Made by a program: the position numbers and the translations under genes. A stretch of DNA of 64,000 nucleotides, from NCBI GenBank assembly GCA_020796225.1, contig CM036759.1:64574590-64638589 (forward strand), in the 5' to 3' direction. Position 1 is the first letter of the stretch. The number at the start of each line of letters is the position of its first letter. Shown here in pieces: positions 49,401 through 61,400 of the stretch. Under the pieces are notes generated by a model. It was not told the origin of the DNA and searched no databases. It saw nothing but the letters and a program-made list of their open reading frames with translations. This DNA comes from Arion vulgaris (lineage: Eukaryota > Mollusca > Gastropoda > Stylommatophora > Arionidae).

Positions 49401-52400
49401 CTGTGACTTACAAGATATGTTGTAAGAGGCGACTGAGGAAGCTACGCTAGTAAATAAAAAGCGTAGCAGAAATCGGATGTGCTGCCCTACTTGTAGGTGC
49501 ATAACTGGCACAACGTACAATAGCCCTTAAGCTTGGATCACATACAAATCACAAAGAGTGGGTTAACAAGTGGTCGATAGGAGCGTTTGAAGAAGTCTCC
49601 TTGTCTTCGTTGTGTATGCATATTGTAACTTCATTTTTTTCCCTAGGCATGCAGGAGTCTAGGGGTAATGAACGAGCTCATAGATTGGCTGGCATGACTA
49701 CAATATCAGAGGGAGCTGGAATGGACCTAAATGGCAGTTTTGACGCACTGAAAGAGTCTTTCCGAACAGAGGAGTTTCAGGGTTGTGAATCCCAGTACCT
49801 GACCAGGCTGAGAGATATATGAGTGTCGATATTGGTACAGCCGGAAAGAACAACATACCAAATATGCGAAAAGATTGATTAATCAACATTGAACCAGCCT
49901 ATTGGGTTGCTGGATTTGTTGAGGTGGAGATCGGAGCACCTATGGACAGCCAAACACATTCTACAAGATTGTCACCTGATGAATCTACTGTGGAAAGAAC
50001 ACCAAACAAACATCCATGCAAAGCTGTTTGGAAACCTTGATGAATTAACAAACACAACAACATACATCGAGAGAACCTGGACTCAACTGTGTTGACATTG
50101 AAGAACAGCAAGCGTGGAGGAGGAGAAAAGTTCTATTTGCCAGGACTGATGACTATCCAGCATCATTATAGTGTATTATCATTTGTAATATAGAAAACAG
50201 TCAAGAAAAACGATAAGGCGAAAACAGAATACAACACAGAGCATGACAACATAAATACATTCAACAAAAAAATCGCAGAATGCAGTATTAAGACTTAGAA
50301 CAGGACACTGCAGTCTTTGAGCACATCTCCATAGAATGTGTGTCCAGAACTCTGCTGCCTGCACCTGTGGAGCACCAAAATAGTTCTCAAAGCACATCTT
50401 GCAAGACTGCCCCAGTCTGAGCAGCATGATAATGGAAACCTGACAGACAGGAACAACTTTCCAGAACAAATTATGGGGTGAAAACCTTATGTGCACCACC
50501 CTGTTTATGACACATACTGGGTGAAGATGAAGTATCATAAAATAAAAAAAATTAAAGATTCAAGTTTTCCTATTTATTGTTGTTTATGCTGGTTATTTTC
50601 AGGCAGTGAAGCAATGAAGAAGTTAGCCATGGACAATGCTCAAACTGCCTATACCAAGAATCTAGTAGAGGTTAGTGTTTGAGCTATTATCACATTTGAT
50701 GTTGGTTTAACTGTCACTTCTTTGGTAATTCACCCTGTCTGTGTGTTGCCGGGGCTTGCAAGGGGAGCAAAGAATAGTAACACTGCTACCTACAAGGCGT
50801 GTGTAAGAGGCGACTGAGGTATGGACCTAGGAAGCTACCCTAGTAAATAAAAGCGTCGAAGAAATAGGATGTGCTGGCTTGCTTGTAAGCGTATAACTGG
50901 CACAATATACATTCACTCTTAGGCTCAGATCACATACAAATCACAAAGAGTGGTTAACAAGTGGTCAATATGGAGCGTTCAAAGAAGAAGAAGGTAGTTC
51001 ACCCCAACTGCAGAAAGTTGTCTTTTCAAGTGGTCAAAACCCTTATACAGAGAAAATCTGCTGTAGACTGGAAGACAAACAGTGGATATGATTATAGAAA
51101 AGACTTCCTCAAAGACTTAAGCAGAACAGACCAGGTCATTATATTTCATCTACGTACTGGACACTGCATGTGCGTCTGTAGCTTAAGAGGAAAGAGTGGG
51201 CTCAACCCCAACCCAAGTGTACCTGGTTCAAACTACACAGCGGCAGTTTTGAAGTAAATATGTACGCATGGATGTTTACAAACAGTAAAAATAGACCTCA
51301 TAGTTGGAAAGCAATGACAAACTACTGAATGTATTTTTTTTCACTGGACACTGCAGTCTCGACACTTACATAGACTAGGAATAAGTCAAACAGCTCTATG
51401 CCAGTGTCAGCAGGCAGAACAGACACCGGAGCATGTCTTGCAAATTCGTCCTTTCCTGAGGGAACTGAGAAGCAACATATGGCCATACCCAGTCGACCTA
51501 AAAACTAAGCTTAAGGGAAACCCAACAGACCTGAAGCTGACTGCCCAGTGTGTGGTCCACAGTAAACTAAGCGCATGACCAGAGATCAGTTAAGAAGAAT
51601 GACTGCAGAAAATTAGCTGATTCTACACTCTGCCTGCTCAAAAGTGAAAACTCTCAGCTCTGGCTAGAAGAAGAAGAAGAAGAATTTTTTTATTATTGTA
51701 TAACTGCAGTGTCAACTCGCAACAGGTACTAGACAGCATGGCCACCTATTACTACGCTTCATTGACAATTGTAAGCGTGATCTAACTTCATGCAGCATAG
51801 GCAAAGAAAATTGGGAGCAGTTTGTCAAAGACGGACAAGCATGACTAGCGGCAGTAGGGTGGCTCAAAAAGAAAAGAAGAAAACACCCTCACATATGGAG
51901 GCAAAAGAGAGGGCAGAGAGAACATCCTATGTATCAGCTCCAGTTTTACCTGCAGCAACTGTGGCAAGGATTGCCACTCCAGAATAGGCCATTACAGCCA
52001 CAAGAGATGTTGTGGGACCTCTCGTCGGTGCACGAAGTTTGTCACTGCCGCTGAGATCTTCCTGTATAAGAAAGAGATAGGAGAACACATGGTTACTCAT
52101 CGAAGTGCAATGATGATGGTCCTTTCAAACACATAAACACACATGTTGTGATTCAACACAGAACAAACTACAGGGCGTAAAACCTATTGTCTCCTGAGAC
52201 AAAGAGGACAATGATGATGATGGTAATGGCTGATACGGCTTGTCAACAAATGTTATATATATATATATATTTATATTTTGCTTGCAAAAATCTCAATCAT
52301 TCATTAATTGTTTAAATTTATTTATTTCAGAGGCGTGCCTTTGACTCTAATGCATGTAAGTAGCACTGGACTGCCTTTGATTTCTTTTTATCTTCTTTGT

Positions 52401-55400
52401 TCACTTAGAAAGTTTGTTTAGCAGATGAATCATGAAAATCATGGCATATCCTATAGAGGATGTTGCCATCAACCACAGTAAAGGAGTCGTTGATTTTTTA
52501 GACACCACTTATACGTTCAGTAGTTTGCCATTGCTTTCTGAACGGTGAAGTCTATTTTGCTGTTCTTAAAAATCTACAGGAAAGAATTTGCTTCCAAACT
52601 TGCCCGCTGCTGAGTTTGAACCAGGTACTCTTGAGTTGTGATCGAGCTCACTACCGCTTAAGCTACAGTCACCCACTGTTTAGCAGATACATGGGAAAAT
52701 ATATGTCCTTTTTCATCTTTGCAGGCGGTCAATTAGCAAATGTTTTACTGTGACAACAGTTCTGATTTTGCTCTTGTCTCTCTCTTGCCTTTCAGCTCAT
52801 CCCTGTCACTTGTGACTTGCTTTCCGTGTTGTGTCCGAGTCAAAAGAAAGGATGAAGTATCCTCTCGATTAGGGGACTGCCAAACCAATGTGCAACGTAT
52901 ACACGTTCTTGGCAAAGATCAAACATATCACAAAGAGTGATTAAAATTGCTTGTAAAGAACGAATGCAAAGAAGAAGATCCTCGCCATTTATGCTTAACC
53001 TGGGGAATGGGCCTCGTCCATTTTGCACAAACCCCCCTCTTTCCTATTGTTTTATCCAAAGGAAAAACATTTGGAATCAAGCAGTTTGCAGGGGATGTCA
53101 GAAGATGGAGTGAAATACACACATAACCATCAATTGCTTTAAGATCCCTCTTTCCGGATTTGTGGTCAAGGTTTACTCCTCTAGCCCTCTACATAAACCT
53201 GCTGACGCACAAGGCAGTGTGGATTTTCTATCAGGGTTTACTTCCCTAGCCTTTAGCTCTCCTGAACATCGACAAGACAGTTGGCTTAACAGAATGATAC
53301 CTTCTAATGTCTTACGGTAGCAGATGAAACATCTCGTCGTACACATAATGATGATGCCAAAGTAGTTATTGATTATTTAATTATCAGACAAGAGAATCAA
53401 TATTTAATAATACAGTATTAAAATATATTATATATATATTATGTAATTCTATCGATATGTATGTTTGTGTACAAATTCTATCTTTCTTTATTTTCTCTAA
53501 TTCTCTTTTACCTCACAGCATCAGGATGAAAAGAGATGTATAGAACATGCTTTGGTGTGCGCTTCATAAACAGTGTCTTTCATCGTGTCTGCCATCTCCG
53601 AGATCCACCTTTTGCACGGATGGGCTCTTGCTTTGTATCCACTGTATCGGAGTAACATTGCTCTTTGAGACGCACTGTCTGTTGCTAATCTGCTTATGTG
53701 GCCGAACCATTTGTGTTGTTTCTTGATGAAGTTCAGTACTGATGTTGTACCCACTTTTTTTCCTGATGTCTTCATTTATAAACCGGTCTTTTCTTGTTAC
53801 TTCCAGCATTCTGTGTAGACACTTCATCTCTGTAATGCCTAGTTATCTTTTATCATTTGTTGTCAGCCTCCTGGTTTGGCACTGGTAGCATAATGTGGGG
53901 AGAAAGAGTGTGTTGAACATTGCTCTTTTTGTGTTCATGGGGATATATTTGCATTTCGAAATTCACGTTATTTGTCATATTATTTGATTTGCTTTGTTGC
54001 ATCTGTGTTGACTTTCATTAGTTATTCCTCCGTTTGCTGAAAAAATGCTCCCTGGGTATGTAAAGTCTTTGACCTGTTTTAATGGGCGATTGTCAAATTG
54101 GTAGTGTTTTCCTCACTAGCGAATGCCATTACTTCGGTTTTGTCGATGTTTATTCTCATATTGTATTCATTGCATGTTAAATGGAGTCTGTTGATGTGTT
54201 GCTGTAACTTTTCTTCTGTTGTTGATATGTTCTTCTGTTTGTTTACAATTTCTATAAAAATAACAAAATATTTTATATTTTGATTTCTCTACTTCAGTAA
54301 ACACTGTTCTGTCTGAGCCAAATTTGAGTGCAGATTCTCACAGCGCACAACCAGATATGTTTAATGGCAAGTTGAAAGGTTATCAGCTGAAGGGTATGAA
54401 CTGGATTGCAAATCTCTACAACCAGGGGATCAATGGAATTCTAGCTGATGAGATGGGGCTTGGAAAAACAGTTCAGAGTATAGCTTTCTTAGCTTATCTT
54501 GCAGAGGTATGTGTTGTGTTTTTGAATATTTGGGAGGGAATGAAAATCATGGCATATCCTTTACAGGGCGACACCATCAACCACAGTAAACAGTCATTGA
54601 TTTTCTAGGCACCACTTCTATGTTCAATAGTTTGCCATTGTTTTCTGAACGATGAGTCTATTTTTACCATTCGTAAAAATCCACGGAACAAATCTGCTTC
54701 AAAACTGACCGCCATGGAGTTTGAACCAGATATTCTCGAGTTGTGATTAGCTCGCTATTGTAAAACCGCAAATGTTCACTTTCAGAGTAGATATGGCATA
54801 GCACAGAGAAATCAAAATCACCTTCATTTTTGTCCATGGTCATACAGGCGCCAGTGGTAAGGAACAAGCTGATAGATTGATTCGCATGGCTACTATATCA
54901 GAGTGTTTACCCAAAAATTCATAAAAAATGTAATATTTAATATATCCTAAAAGCATGTGTAATATTTTAGATATTACAATTGCTCACCTTAGAGTGAAAA
55001 CAGAATTCATTTATATTCATTACATTCAGAGCCTTAGGGATTTGAAATTTTGTGTTTGGTGGCCATTTTGTATTGTTTCCATGGCAATGCTTTTACATTT
55101 TTATTTTTAATTAATTTTTTCTATCTCTTAAGTCATAATAACTCAAAATTATAATACAAATTCTACATTAATATGAAAGCAACGAAAAAGTTTCCAGACC
55201 AGAGTCCCCCTTAGCACCTATGGACATGTCTTGAGTGCTATGATGATAGTCCTCATATAACCGATAGCATGTCATTTGTCAAAAAAAATATGGGCCCAAC
55301 ACTATACTCTCATTGTATAAAACAGGTCCTTTACTTATTGTCCATTCCAGATGGTGTGCGTATAGTTTGACTGATGTAAGTTTTTCTCATTCTGTCTCAC

Positions 55401-58400
55401 ATTATTTGTTCATCATCAAATAGCTTGTTCTGAGCAGAACTGTGCCACCCTAACAGTATTTCAGAATATATCTCTTTCTTAGGTCAGTTGTCCCGCCTCT
55501 GCTCCGTCATGCTCAAATCATCAGTTACATCGTGAATCCAACTTCTCCGGGGTCTTCCTCTGCTCCTGGATGCCTCCTTTCATAATGATCTTTTCTAACC
55601 CTCGTGTCTGTTCAAATGTCCAAAATACTTCAATTTTCTTATTTGTAGCATCAGCCAGTTTTCTGTAATTTTGAGTTCTTTCTAGATAGATCTATTTGTT
55701 CTCTTCTCTGTTCATGATATACGGAGGACTGTTCTGTAACACTTATTTTCAAAAGCACATGTTTTTCCACTGCTTTGTTAAATGTCCATACTTCACATGC
55801 ATACGTTTTTTTTACACTAATAATTTCATTATCTATACACTTCTAGATACAAAACATATGGGGACCATTCCTGATTATTGCCCCTGCTTCAACTCTTCAT
55901 AATTGGCAGCAAGAGGTGTCCAGATTTACTCCAAAGTTCAAGGTAATTATTCTTGTGTTTTGCAGAAATTAGTATTAGCGCATTCACTACCAAATTGAAA
56001 AAACATGCAGTAGCCTGATTTAATTTGTGTTCATATTTTCATTCCATATATGTTTTTAATAGCAAGAAATGAAATGGAGCTCCAGAAACTAGTTATGGTT
56101 GTGACAGAAAATAACAATAAAGGACTCAGTTTGAATATTAGGAAGACAGAACTTATGATCATATCAAAAAAGCAGACTTTGACAAAATGCATCATCACAG
56201 TAAATGGGTCTGAGCTAAGACAAGTACAGCAATTTAAATACCTAGGAGTCCTGGTAACATCAAATGGCAGATGCCGATCAGAAATCAAGAACAGAATAGG
56301 TCCTGCAAAAATATAGTTCTTGAAAATGAGAAGCATCATATGCAATAATTCCTTATCAATGGAGATCAGAATGAGAGTTATTTAGTGCTACATAGAACCA
56401 ATACTGGCATATACGGATGTGAGTCATGGACAATAAACACACAGATCGAAAAATCTCAGAGAGCCACAGAGACGCGGTTTTATAGAAGAATGATGAGAAT
56501 CCTATGGCCTGCTAAAATGACTAATGTTGAAGTGTTGAACGAGATCAGGACACAGAGAAAGCTTATCACTACAAGAAAGAGGCAGTCATCATTTTTCATA
56601 CATGTGATGAGGAAGGGAGGTGTAGTAGGGTGTGATGATGGGTCATTTATCCTATTTGTAGGTAACTTGATGGTAGTTGATAGTAAATCGTGGTAACTTG
56701 GTAGTAATTCGGTAGTAATTTGTACAACAATATAAAAGATACTGAACACTATCGTTACAGTTTCATACTCCTTTATTTTGATGTTATTTCATGAGTGTAC
56801 CCAAAACACGTCTGCTGCGGTCCACTGTTTATGTTCATCTCTCTGTTGTCACTACGTCGCTAAGCAGTACTAACAAATTCACGTCAACTAGTTTACTACG
56901 TCAATGTCTCGTTCTAGTGTTGCTATCTGCTCGAAGTGGGCAGCTTTGGTGTGCAAACACTAAGGTCTCTACCTATCTCCCGTCTACAAACCTATCTATC
57001 TAAACTACCTGTCTAGTCTGCTAGCTACTACCTGGGGTTGGGGAATGGTTGTACCTGGTCCTGGTACACTACTACTACAGAGAAAGCTTATCACTATAAG
57101 AAAGAGGCAGTCATCATTTTTCAAACATGTGATGAGGAAGGGCGGTTTAGAAGTTGTGATAACTGGTAAAATCGAGGATAGACGAGACGGAAGACAAAAA
57201 ATAAAATTTTGGATATCCTGATTTCATCGCCTGGACGAGCGTCAACATCTGATATGATAGCAAACACCAGAGACAGAGATTTGTGGAGATCCATGATCGC
57301 CTCCGCCAGCCGGCATGGCACCTGATGATGTTTTTTATTTCTTTTTTAATTTATTATTGGGCCCTACTGGAAGTGCCCTGAGTGGACCCAGTACGTAAAC
57401 ACATCAACTCTGAGCATCATCATTCTTTCGAATGAGAGCCGCTCAGAGTTTGTTAAAGTGGGTTTAATTGTGCCATTAGGCGTTTTTTGTGAATTCTTCC
57501 ATCCTTTGGCCGTGATAAAGTGGGCACTACACTCTGATCTTAACCAAAAGGCTGAGATTGTGCTGTAGCTGGTTGTTATGAATTATATATTGTTTTGTAG
57601 ATAAATAAATGTTCTATTATCAAGCACTCAAAGAATGGTACATGCAGATGCATGTATTAGAATGTGTTGATATAAATTTAGCATTAATTTTACATGAAAC
57701 TATGCTTGGCGCTGTGTTCAGTAGTTGGATTCATTTAAAAGATAATATTGTCATACCCGTTGTTGCATAATCTTGCCCTCCCCCCAAATCAATAGCTACT
57801 CATGATTGTTTATCCTCCCCTAACAAGGAGTATCTGGCTGAATAGATTAGAGCGCATGCTCTCATTCGGGAGAACCTCGTTCAATCCCCGGTACTGCCAA
57901 AGAGTTGTTTTTCTATCGGAAAAAAACTCCTTACCTGAACAGTTTCGCTGTGACTGTACTGACCATACGCCCATTAAATTCCTCATGCTCATGTTTTCCC
58001 TGTCCTAGCCATCCTAAAAGTGGTATTACAGGCAGTAAAGAAATGAGGAAATTAGAACAGTCGGAACAACACCCGTTATGTTATGTTATGTAATGCGATC
58101 TACGTCATGGCACATTGGGCATTCCCATTTGTGCTCTGTCCTCCGTTGCAGCAGCCATCCCAAAGTTCATTTGCTCACAGTACCCATGAGAAGTTTATTA
58201 CTATATCTTCTCTCTCTACCACGAAGACGACACTGTCTGGCATGTCCAAACTTAACTCCCAATTCTTGAACTCGTTCCAGTGTCTGAGACCCGCCCATGT
58301 CACACACTTGAGATCGTACCGCATTGATGATATCGGCTCTGTCCATGCTTCTGCCCACTTGAGTCGGGGCACTGTTTGCAAGAGAGTCAGCACGCTCGTT

Positions 58401-61400
58401 ACCCCGCACTACCGCATGTCCAGGCGTGTACAGCCAAGTCATTTTCTTGAGATGTGATCTCTGAATGATGTCCACCCATTCCACACGCATACTTCCAGAT
58501 TCAATCAGTTGAAGCATATTCATCGAGTCTGATATGATGATCGTATGGGTGGGTAACCTGTTTGCTCAGCCACCCATGACAGAGCCCTGGAGGCAGCGGT
58601 GATCTCCATAGTCATGCTCGATGTCGTTGTCTCAAAAGCCCCGCAGTCCTCATGAAGTGTGCGACAGTTTCGTTGTGCTGAGTAAGCCCATGATGATCTG
58701 GTGCCACGCTTGACAGAGCCATCGGTGTAGATAATGATATCACCTGGGTGGGAGTGCTGATCCATGTGTGCAAGAATTTCCGCATTGACGACGCCCGGGC
58801 CCATTCTCTACAGCGGCGTCCAAGTGTGCTGATAACCCTGGCTTAAGCAGTCATATCCTTTGATATAGGCACAACACCCGTTGTTAGATTCATTGAATAA
58901 ATGGAGACTCAAATAGTTTGGCCACTTGGTGAGAATTAACCCGAAAACATCAGCTGCAAGAACGTACAACCTTAAAATGGAACCATCAAGAGGAAGGGGC
59001 AGACCAAGAAAAAATGGATTGATGATGTTACAGACATCTTAAAACCCCACAAACCACAGCACATCAAGTGACCTAGCGTGCACAATCTCGTAAACCTATC
59101 ATCAGTTAAACATGTGACACCTAACGGCAACGAAAGCAGAGAAGGACAAAAGAATAAGAACAGGCAGTAAAGACAGTTTTTATTGGTGGTTTTTGTTGTT
59201 GTACCTCCCCTAATAGTTGCCTATGATTGTTTCAGGTTGTCCCATATTGGGGTAACACTCAAGATCGCAAAATTTTGCGCAAGTTTTGGGACCAGAAATC
59301 TCTGCATACAGAAGATGCATCTTTCCATGTAGTCATCACTTCCTATCAGCTGGTTATACAGGATGTGAAATATTTCCAGAGAATAAAATGGCAGTACATG
59401 GTACTGGATGAAGCACAAGCTATTAAGAGTACCTCAAGGTTTGTATGGACTGTGTAGTTGATTTGTGTGTGTGTGATCTTTCTGTAAATATAGTTTTGTG
59501 TGCACACTCCAACTATAGTTTATGTGTATGTGTGATCTTTCTGTAAATATAGTTTGTATATGTGTGTGTGCGCACTCTCTTCAACTATAGTTTATGTGTG
59601 TGTGTGATCTTTCTGTAATATGTTGTATATGTGGCTTCCTACTATGTTTGTGTGTGTGATCTTTCTAAATATAGTTTTGTGTGCACACTCCAACTATAGT
59701 TTATGTGTATGTGTGATCTTTCTGTAAATATAGTTTGTATATGTGTGTGTGCCCACTCTCTTCAACTATAGTTTATGTGTGTGTGTGATCTTTCTGTAAA
59801 TATAGTTTGTATATGTGTGTGTGCGCACACACTCAACTATAGTTTATGTGTGTGCGATCTTTCTGTAAATATAGTTTGTATATGTGTGTGTGCGCACTCT
59901 CTTCAACTATAGTTTTGCGGTGTGTGATCTTTCTGTAAATATAGTTGTATAATGTGTGTAAATACGCACCTCTTCAACTATATTTATGTGTGTGTGATCT
60001 TTCTGTAAATATAGTTTGTATATTGTTTGCACACACTCAACTATAGTTTATGTGTGTGCGATCTTTCTGTAAATATAGTTTGTATATGTGTGTGTGTGCA
60101 CTCTCTTCAACTATAGTTTATGTGTGTGTGTGATCTTTCTGTAAATATAGTTTGTATATGTGTGTGTGTGTGTGCGCACACACTCTTCAACTATAGTTTA
60201 TGTGTGTGTGATCTTTCTGTAAATATAGTGTGTATATGTGTGTGCGCACTCTTCAACTATAGTTTGTGTGTGTGTGTATATACGCGATTAAATCAATCGT
60301 AAAGTCACAAATACCAACACCAGACAACTACTATAATATGAGCAGATTAGAACAAGCTGTTATTCTTTGCCTTAGTACACAATTTACTCCACAGCCACAT
60401 GTATACACGGGACCTATGTTTTATCGTCCTTCTCTGATAAGATTAGGAACTCTACTCACCTACACTGAGATCAGGGATCTCCACGAGGAAGCGAACCTGG
60501 TACCTTTGGGCGAAAGATGACCACATAACATCTACTCCACATAGATCCCTTTTCCACATATATAGTTTGTGTGTGTGTGTGTATATTCTGCAACTGTGGT
60601 GTGTGTCTGTATGTGCTTTCCACATATATAGTTTGTGTATGTGTGTATATTCTGCAACTGTGGTGTGTGTCTGTATGTGCTTTCCACATATCTAGTTTGT
60701 GTATGTGTATATATTCTGCAACTGTGGTGTGTGTCTGTTGTGGTGTGTGTATGTGTGCTTTCCGCATAGTTTGTGTATGTGTGTACATTCTGCAACTGTG
60801 GTGTGTCTGTGTGTGCTTTCCGATATTAGTTTGTGTATGTGTGTACATTCTGCAACTGTGGTGTGTGTATGTGTGCTTTCCGCATATATAGTTTGTGTAT
60901 GTGTGTACATTCTGCAACTGTGGTGTGTGTCTGTGTGTGCTTTCCACATAGTTTGTGTATGTGTGTACATTCTGCAACTGTGTGTGTGTTGTGTGCTTTC
61001 CATAGTTTGTGTATGTGACATTCTGCAACTGTGGTTGTGTCTGTGTGCTTTCGATAGTTTGTATGTGTACATTCTGCAACTGTGGTTGTGTCTGTGTGTG
61101 CTTTCCACATAGTTTGTGTATGTGTGTACATTCTGCAACTGTGTATGTCTGTGTTTCCATAGTTTGTGATGTGTACATTCTGCAACTGTGGTGTGTATGC
61201 TTGCTTGCTTCTGCAATAATGGTTTACATGTGTCATCATTAAATAGCTGGTCTGGAGCAATACTTTGCCACCTTAACAGCCTTCAGAATTTCTCTCAAAG
61301 GCCAGATGTCCTCTGCAGCCGTCATGCTCAAATCATCAGTAACATCCTGAATCCATCTTCTTCGTTGTCTTCCTCTTCGCTTTGAATGGATGCTTCCTTC

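Noticed and set aside
57832..57902. Functional tRNA gene
   Set aside because: A and B boxes are present but the acceptor stem does not pair and no anticodon arm is convincing.
60471..61178. 235-aa open frame (minus) of Q/N/T/H-rich repeats
   Set aside because: It is a reading of the 57-60 bp minisatellite; unit length near a multiple of three keeps several frames open on both strands.
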